From contig NZ_CP064939.1 in the NCBI RefSeq assembly GCF_015679185.1, positions 1,798,001 through 1,862,000 on the forward strand: 64,000 nucleotides of DNA. Direction: 5' to 3'. The position numbers and the translations under genes are program-made. Under the pieces are notes generated by a model, which saw only the letters and a list, made by a program, of their open reading frames with translations, ran no database searches and had not been told where the DNA came from. The stretch is from Pedobacter endophyticus (GTDB taxonomy: Bacteria > Bacteroidota > Bacteroidia > Sphingobacteriales > Sphingobacteriaceae). Positions 62,349 to 64,000 of this stretch are shown here, one piece after another (the stretch's first letter is position 1; each line of letters begins with the position of its first letter).

Positions 62349-62575
62349 ATCTCGCTTCCATCAGAACGGCTGTCTGCTTTAACCGGAGCCAAAACATATC
62401 CAAACATTTCTAGCACCTGATTAACACTAGTTAAGTTTAGATTTTTTTTTCCCTGCTCAATTTTACGTATTACAGTAAGGGCCACTCCTGCCCTGTCAGC
62501 AAACATTTCTTGCGTCAATCCTTCTTCTTTTCGCTTATTTTTTAAAAATTGTGCCAGGCTTTCCATTATACGCAT
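62345..62575 (-). CDS. hipB: HipB-like HTH DNA-binding protein
   Basis: A 76-residue Cro/C1-type HTH protein: LAQFLKNKRKEEGLTQEMFADRAGVALTVIRKIEQGKKNL. It should repress the hipBST operon by binding the operators upstream. ATG 62575 (MRIMESL) and ATG 62566 are both possible starts. A classic HipB tail that enters HipA is not obvious here; the C-terminus is short (ADSRSDGSEI). Confidence 0.88.
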   Translation of the reverse strand: MRIMESLAQFLKNKRKEEGLTQEMFADRAGVALTVIRKIEQGKKNLNLTSVNQVLEMFGYVLAPVKADSRSDGSEI

Positions 62576-62600
62576 TTACATCTATGTCACTCAAATTTAA

Positions 62601-62664
62601 TAAATTATATGTAAAAAGATATAAAATTCGAATTTTTCCGTAAATTATATGTAAAGGAATATAA
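62601..62664 (-). promoter_or_regulatory. Two HipB-type operators upstream of hipBST
   Basis: TTATAT-N8-ATATAA occurs at 62605-62624 and again at 62645-62664, with centres exactly 40 bp apart; both lie in the longer repeat TAAATTATATGTAAA (62601 and 62641). The N8 spacing between inverted half-sites is the layout known for the E. coli HipB operator (TATCC-N8-GGATA). This supports autorepression of the operon. Confidence 0.75.
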
Positions 62665-62692
62665 CTAATAAATGATTAATCAGGCCCATCAG

Positions 62693-63277
62693 TTATTTTC
62701 CCATCAACCGGGCAACATACTTACCTATAATATCGAATTCGAGGTTTACAGTATCACCCACCTGTACTTCTTGCAAATTGGTATGTTCGAAGGTGTATGG
62801 AATAATGAAAACAGAGAACTCATCATCGGCAGAATTAACAACGGTTAAGCTTATTCCATTTACGCAGGCCGAACCTTTTTCGACAGTTACGTTACCTTTT
62901 GAAGCATCATATTTAAAACGAAACTCCCAGCTTCCGTCAATTTCCTCACGTTTAATACAGGTTGCCGTCTGGTCTACATGTCCTTGTACAATATGTCCAT
63001 CTAAACGGGCATTCATTTGCATGCAACGTTCGAGGTTTACTTTGCTACCTACTTTTACACTTTTCAAATTCGTTTTATTCAGCGTTTCGTCGATAGCCGT
63101 TACCGTATGCGAATCATCGTTTAACGCTACAACTGTGAGGCAAACGCCGTTATGCGCCACGCTTTGGTCGATTTTTAGCTCGTGGCTAATGGCCGAAGAA
63201 ATGGTGAAGTGGATGTTGGTATGATCGTTTTTTATGGCTGTTACTTCGCCAAGTGTTTCTATAATTCCAGTGAACAT
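62693..63277 (-). CDS. ribE: Riboflavin synthase alpha subunit
   Basis: A 194-residue riboflavin synthase that dismutates two lumazines to riboflavin and ribityl-diamino-pyrimidine. Two homologous barrels are seen: MFTGIIETLG with HNGVCLTVVAL, and ARLDGHIVQGHVDQTA with GSACVNGISLTVV. No FMN riboswitch-like structure was found in the 5' region, which contains a word array (63278-63464). Confidence 0.95.
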   Translation of the reverse strand: MFTGIIETLGEVTAIKNDHTNIHFTISSAISHELKIDQSVAHNGVCLTVVALNDDSHTVTAIDETLNKTNLKSVKVGSKVNLERCMQMNARLDGHIVQGHVDQTATCIKREEIDGSWEFRFKYDASKGNVTVEKGSACVNGISLTVVNSADDEFSVFIIPYTFEHTNLQEVQVGDTVNLEFDIIGKYVARLMGK

Positions 63278-63464
63278 ATTTTAGTATCAGGTAGTAATGA
63301 GTATTGAGTATTGAGTATCAAGACATTCCAAATCGCCTTATTTATTCTGCATTCAACTTTGCATAGCAAACTTCGGACTTTCGGCTTTTATTCGACTAAC
63401 AGGTTCTGCTTCTGACTTTGGACTACAGACTTCGGACTCCGGACTTTCCGACTTTCGGACTCCT
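63278..63464. repeat. Word array between ribE and the carboxylase gene
   Basis: ATGAGTATTGAGTATTGAGT (63297) and GACTTTGGACTACAGACTTCGG (63412 onward), GGACTCCGGACTTTCCGAC repeat with variations up to the stop codon of the next gene. No gene is seen. Confidence 0.7.
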
Positions 63465-64000
63465 TCAATTCTTCAATCGATTCCTTCTCCAATCAGAAGA
63501 TTGTTTTTTTGTTTCCGAAGGATTATCAACCCTTTTATTAGCCAAACTAAAAAGATTTGCACCAATAATTGCCGCAATTAATGCTTCATCTTCATGCTGC
63601 GTAGCTAAATTTTCGGGTTTGAAATACTTGTTTACAAAATGCGTGTCGAACTTGCCTGTTTTAAAAGCCTCGTGTTTCATCACAAAGCTACCAAAAGCCA
63701 GTGTAGTTTCTATCCCGGTAATCTCATATTCTTCAATAGCCCGTATCATCCTTTGGATGGCTTCATCGCGATCTTTACCGTGGGTAATCAGCTTTGCAAT
63801 CATCGGATCGTAATAAATCGGAATTTCCATTCCTTGCTCAAAGCCGTCGTCTATTCGGACGCCATTGCCTTTTGGCGTTTTATAAGTCCGGAGCGTACCG
63901 ATATCTGGCAAGAAATTGTTCTTCGGATCCTCGGCATAAACCCGCAATTCTACGGCATGTCCATTAATTGTTAAGTCTTCTTGCGAGAAGCTCAGCTTTT
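63465..64000 (-). CDS. Biotin carboxylase subunit (acetyl/propionyl-CoA carboxylase), partial C-terminus
   Basis: About 178 C-terminal residues of a biotin carboxylase are visible; the rest lies beyond the right edge. The blocks INGHAVELRVYAEDPKNNFLP, GVRIDDGFEQGMEIPIYYDPMIAKLI and the RAIEEYEITGIETTLAFG region match the B and C-terminal domains. A short Lys/Arg-rich tail ends the protein and no biotin-carrier domain follows, so biotin is carried on another chain. It could be accC or a propionyl-CoA carboxylase alpha chain; I leave the symbol empty. Confidence 0.9.
   Translation of the reverse strand, partial: KLSFSQEDLTINGHAVELRVYAEDPKNNFLPDIGTLRTYKTPKGNGVRIDDGFEQGMEIPIYYDPMIAKLITHGKDRDEAIQRMIRAIEEYEITGIETTLAFGSFVMKHEAFKTGKFDTHFVNKYFKPENLATQHEDEALIAAIIGANLFSLANKRVDNPSETKKQSSDWRRNRLKN

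Overview
The window reads as a chromosomal segment of a Bacteroidota bacterium, most likely Sphingobacteriaceae close to Pedobacter. The evidence is a SusC/SusD pair, TonB-linked carboxypeptidase-regulatory-like domains, a DnaE with a fused N-terminal exonuclease, 7TM-DISM and DUF4293/DUF4256/DUF5686 families, TAnnTTTG-type -7 promoter elements and almost no Shine-Dalgarno sequences. No rRNA, tRNA, phage, CRISPR array or complete insertion sequence was seen.

Layout. 1-6.6 kb: start of dnaE (minus, cut by the window edge), mdh, a retropepsin-like protease, a group III truncated haemoglobin, an SRPBCC gene broken by one in-frame stop, then an OmpR-type response regulator and HAMP histidine kinase. 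7.3-13.2 kb: a class III aminotransferase, a second response regulator and kinase separated by five tandem 61-bp hairpin units, and an unusual gene joining a 7TM-DISM receptor to the zinc-ribbon/HTH end of an IS1595-type transposase. 13.2-15.3 kb is almost wholly repeat DNA: three tandem 200-bp palindromic units and about 29 copies of a 21-bp unit. 15.3-21.3 kb: a small polysaccharide utilisation locus, SusC-SusD-GH30 lipoprotein. 22-37.7 kb: mostly housekeeping genes (RluA-type synthase, panB, carA, a two-gene ABC-2 exporter, TetR regulator, degenerate Rieske-like lipoprotein, pheS, kbl, a DUF5686 protein, trhO). 37.9-49.2 kb: hydrolase, YdeI-like, cupin, rlmF, a dicarboxylate/amino-acid symporter, an MsbA-like exporter, truA, small DUF genes, and an alkylation-repair operon (AraC-Ogt, stand-alone Ada metal-binding domain, AlkB). 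50.5-64 kb: lipoproteins, GNAT, PhnA-like, META, BrkB, an outer-membrane barrel, TPR, DUF4268, a secreted sugar isomerase-like protein beside a GH78 alpha-L-rhamnosidase, a three-gene hipBST-type module with two matched operators, ribE and the end of a biotin carboxylase gene.

How it works together. The SusCD-GH30 genes should bind, import and cut a beta-glucan-like glycan, and GH78 plus its isomerase-like neighbour should process rhamnosides. No SusR, hybrid two-component or ECF sigma/anti-sigma pair sits beside either glycan locus; the nearest regulators are the second two-component pair and the receptor-transposase fusion upstream of SusC. The repair operon splits the functions of Ada over two polypeptides and adds AlkB.

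The most striking large-scale feature is the intergenic DNA. Nearly every long gap is built from a limited set of interspersed parts: composite palindromic elements of about 200 bp with constant ends and interchangeable cores, a MITE-like element with ATGTCATTTAGTTAA-type inverted ends, a 17-18 bp stem-loop, and low-complexity arrays of a degenerate short word that differs from place to place. Several copies show insertion into one another, with empty and filled sites side by side. The best candidates for something undescribed are the 7TM-DISM/transposase-domain fusion, the hairpin array inside a two-component operon, and the composite palindromic element family.
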